From the NCBI GenBank assembly GCA_964453995.1, contig CAYVQC010000004.1, positions 44,860-108,859 on the forward strand: 64,000 nucleotides of DNA, written 5' to 3'. The translations under genes were made by a program, and so were the position numbers. The stretch comes from SKVR01 sp964453995. GTDB lineage: Bacteria > Bacteroidota > Bacteroidia > Bacteroidales > UBA7960. Under the pieces are notes generated by a model. The model ran no database searches, was not told the DNA's origin, and saw nothing but the letters and a program-made list of their open reading frames with translations. Each line of letters starts with the position of its first letter. The stretch's first letter is position 1. This document shows, piece after piece, positions 63,466-64,000 of this stretch.

Positions 63466-64000
63466 ATGGACAAAATCAAGGTACTTGTTGTCGACGATCA
63501 TGATCTCATTGTATTAGCCGCCCGGCAAATATTTTCGAAAGTCCCCGACATAAAAATGGTAGGCGTTGCAAGTGATGGAGAAGAAGCTTACCAGAAAATT
63601 AAGGAGCTTAAGCCTGATGTTGTGATCCTGGATGTTATCCTTCCTGGCATGGATGGTATAGAACTTACCCGCAAGGTTATTGCCGAACAACCCACTACCA
63701 AAATTGTGCTCCACTCCTCCTCTGTAAGCGAAGATATGATTGTAACAGGATTTGAAGCAGGTGCCATGGCCTATGTCCCTAAGAATTTCAAACCAGGCCA
63801 GCTTATTGAGGCCATCCACACAGTAGTAAAAGGCGAACACTACAGCAAAGGCTTTGTTTCTGAGATCCTCATCGAAAACTTCCTGAAAAGCAAAACCAAA
63901 AAAGACGGCCAGAGCAGCAAACTTACCGACCGTGAAACAGAGATCCTGCAAGCCATCACCAAAGGAATGACCAACCAGCAACTGGCCGACAATCTTCATA
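63466..64000 (+). CDS. LuxR/NarL-type response regulator, 3' end cut by window edge
   Basis: The first 178 codons of a NarL-type regulator. The receiver starts KVLVVDDHDLIV and has the phospho-acceptor Asp in VILDVILPGMDGIEL, the Ser in VLHSSSVSED and the Lys in AYVPKNFKP. A LuxR-type DNA-binding domain begins at KLTDRETEILQAITKGMTNQQLADNL and is cut by the window end. It is the second regulator of this class, 63 kb from the one at 1-504. TAAATTTG at 63410-63417 is a candidate -7 box. Its kinase probably lies beyond the edge. Confidence 0.9.
   Translation, partial: MDKIKVLVVDDHDLIVLAARQIFSKVPDIKMVGVASDGEEAYQKIKELKPDVVILDVILPGMDGIELTRKVIAEQPTTKIVLHSSSVSEDMIVTGFEAGAMAYVPKNFKPGQLIEAIHTVVKGEHYSKGFVSEILIENFLKSKTKKDGQSSKLTDRETEILQAITKGMTNQQLADNLH

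Overview
The window reads as one chromosomal scaffold (about 64 kb, one 100-N gap) of a Bacteroidota bacterium, most likely an anaerobic member of Bacteroidia. Sequence support: a SusC/SusD/SusE set, three secreted proteins with type IX secretion (T9SS) sorting tails, lipoprotein signal peptides, Bacteroidetes-type promoters (TTG, about 19 bp, TAnnTTTG) in front of both tRNA genes and a riboswitch, and few Shine-Dalgarno sites. A tungsten-type aldehyde:ferredoxin oxidoreductase points to anaerobic life.

Layout. 1-4.8 kb: signalling (LuxR-type response regulator cut by the window edge, TPR histidine kinase, soluble hybrid kinase). 4.9-13.9 kb: secreted M28 peptidase, a 1322-residue T9SS surface protein with SprB-like repeats, and an M3 peptidyl-dipeptidase lipoprotein. 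14.0-16.1 kb: CrtI-like FAD oxidoreductase and 5-formyl-THF cyclo-ligase. 16.1-28.4 kb: a tungsten/molybdenum cofactor island. On the minus strand, in transcription order: AOR, radical SAM tungsto-oxidoreductase maturase, MoaD, HesA/MoeB-like adenylyltransferase, MoeA, a short MoaA, MoaC, (assembly gap with repeats), MOSC-MogA fusion. Divergent on the plus strand: an oxyanion ABC permease and ATPase and a sigma-54 enhancer-binding activator. The divergent spacer carries a candidate sigma-54 promoter reading toward AOR and a perfect 11-bp direct repeat placed like upstream activator sites. MoaE and the ABC substrate-binding protein are not seen.

28.4-32.4 kb: glycosyltransferase, a small basic protein, a 24-bp-stem inverted repeat, alkaline phosphatase, and what looks like the 5' part of a group II intron directly behind the sus terminator. 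32.4-39.9 kb: SusCDE operon (minus) divergent from a LacI-family regulator, with a four-unit 12-bp operator-like array between them. 40.1-50.4 kb: T9SS serine protease, acyl-CoA carboxylase beta subunit plus biotin carrier, RdgB, Ddl, PASTA protein, T9SS protein, RluD-type pseudouridine synthase. 50.4-53.6 kb: TonB-dependent receptor under a TPP riboswitch (probable thiamin-compound uptake) and AroQ. 53.6-58.3 kb: GT2 glycosyltransferase, tRNA-Ser, a Cas6 without array or other cas genes, a TPR/OmpA-like lipoprotein, tRNA-Glu. 58.3-64 kb: RadC, a deacetylase-like protein coupled to a GNAT/FemAB-like protein, Upp, a MacB-type permease and a second truncated response regulator.

The most system-like part is 16-28.4 kb: uptake of tungstate or molybdate, pterin cofactor assembly, enzyme-specific maturation and AOR appear to sit together under a local sigma-54 activator. 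All functional calls rest on reading motifs and neighbourhood by eye; no database search was run.
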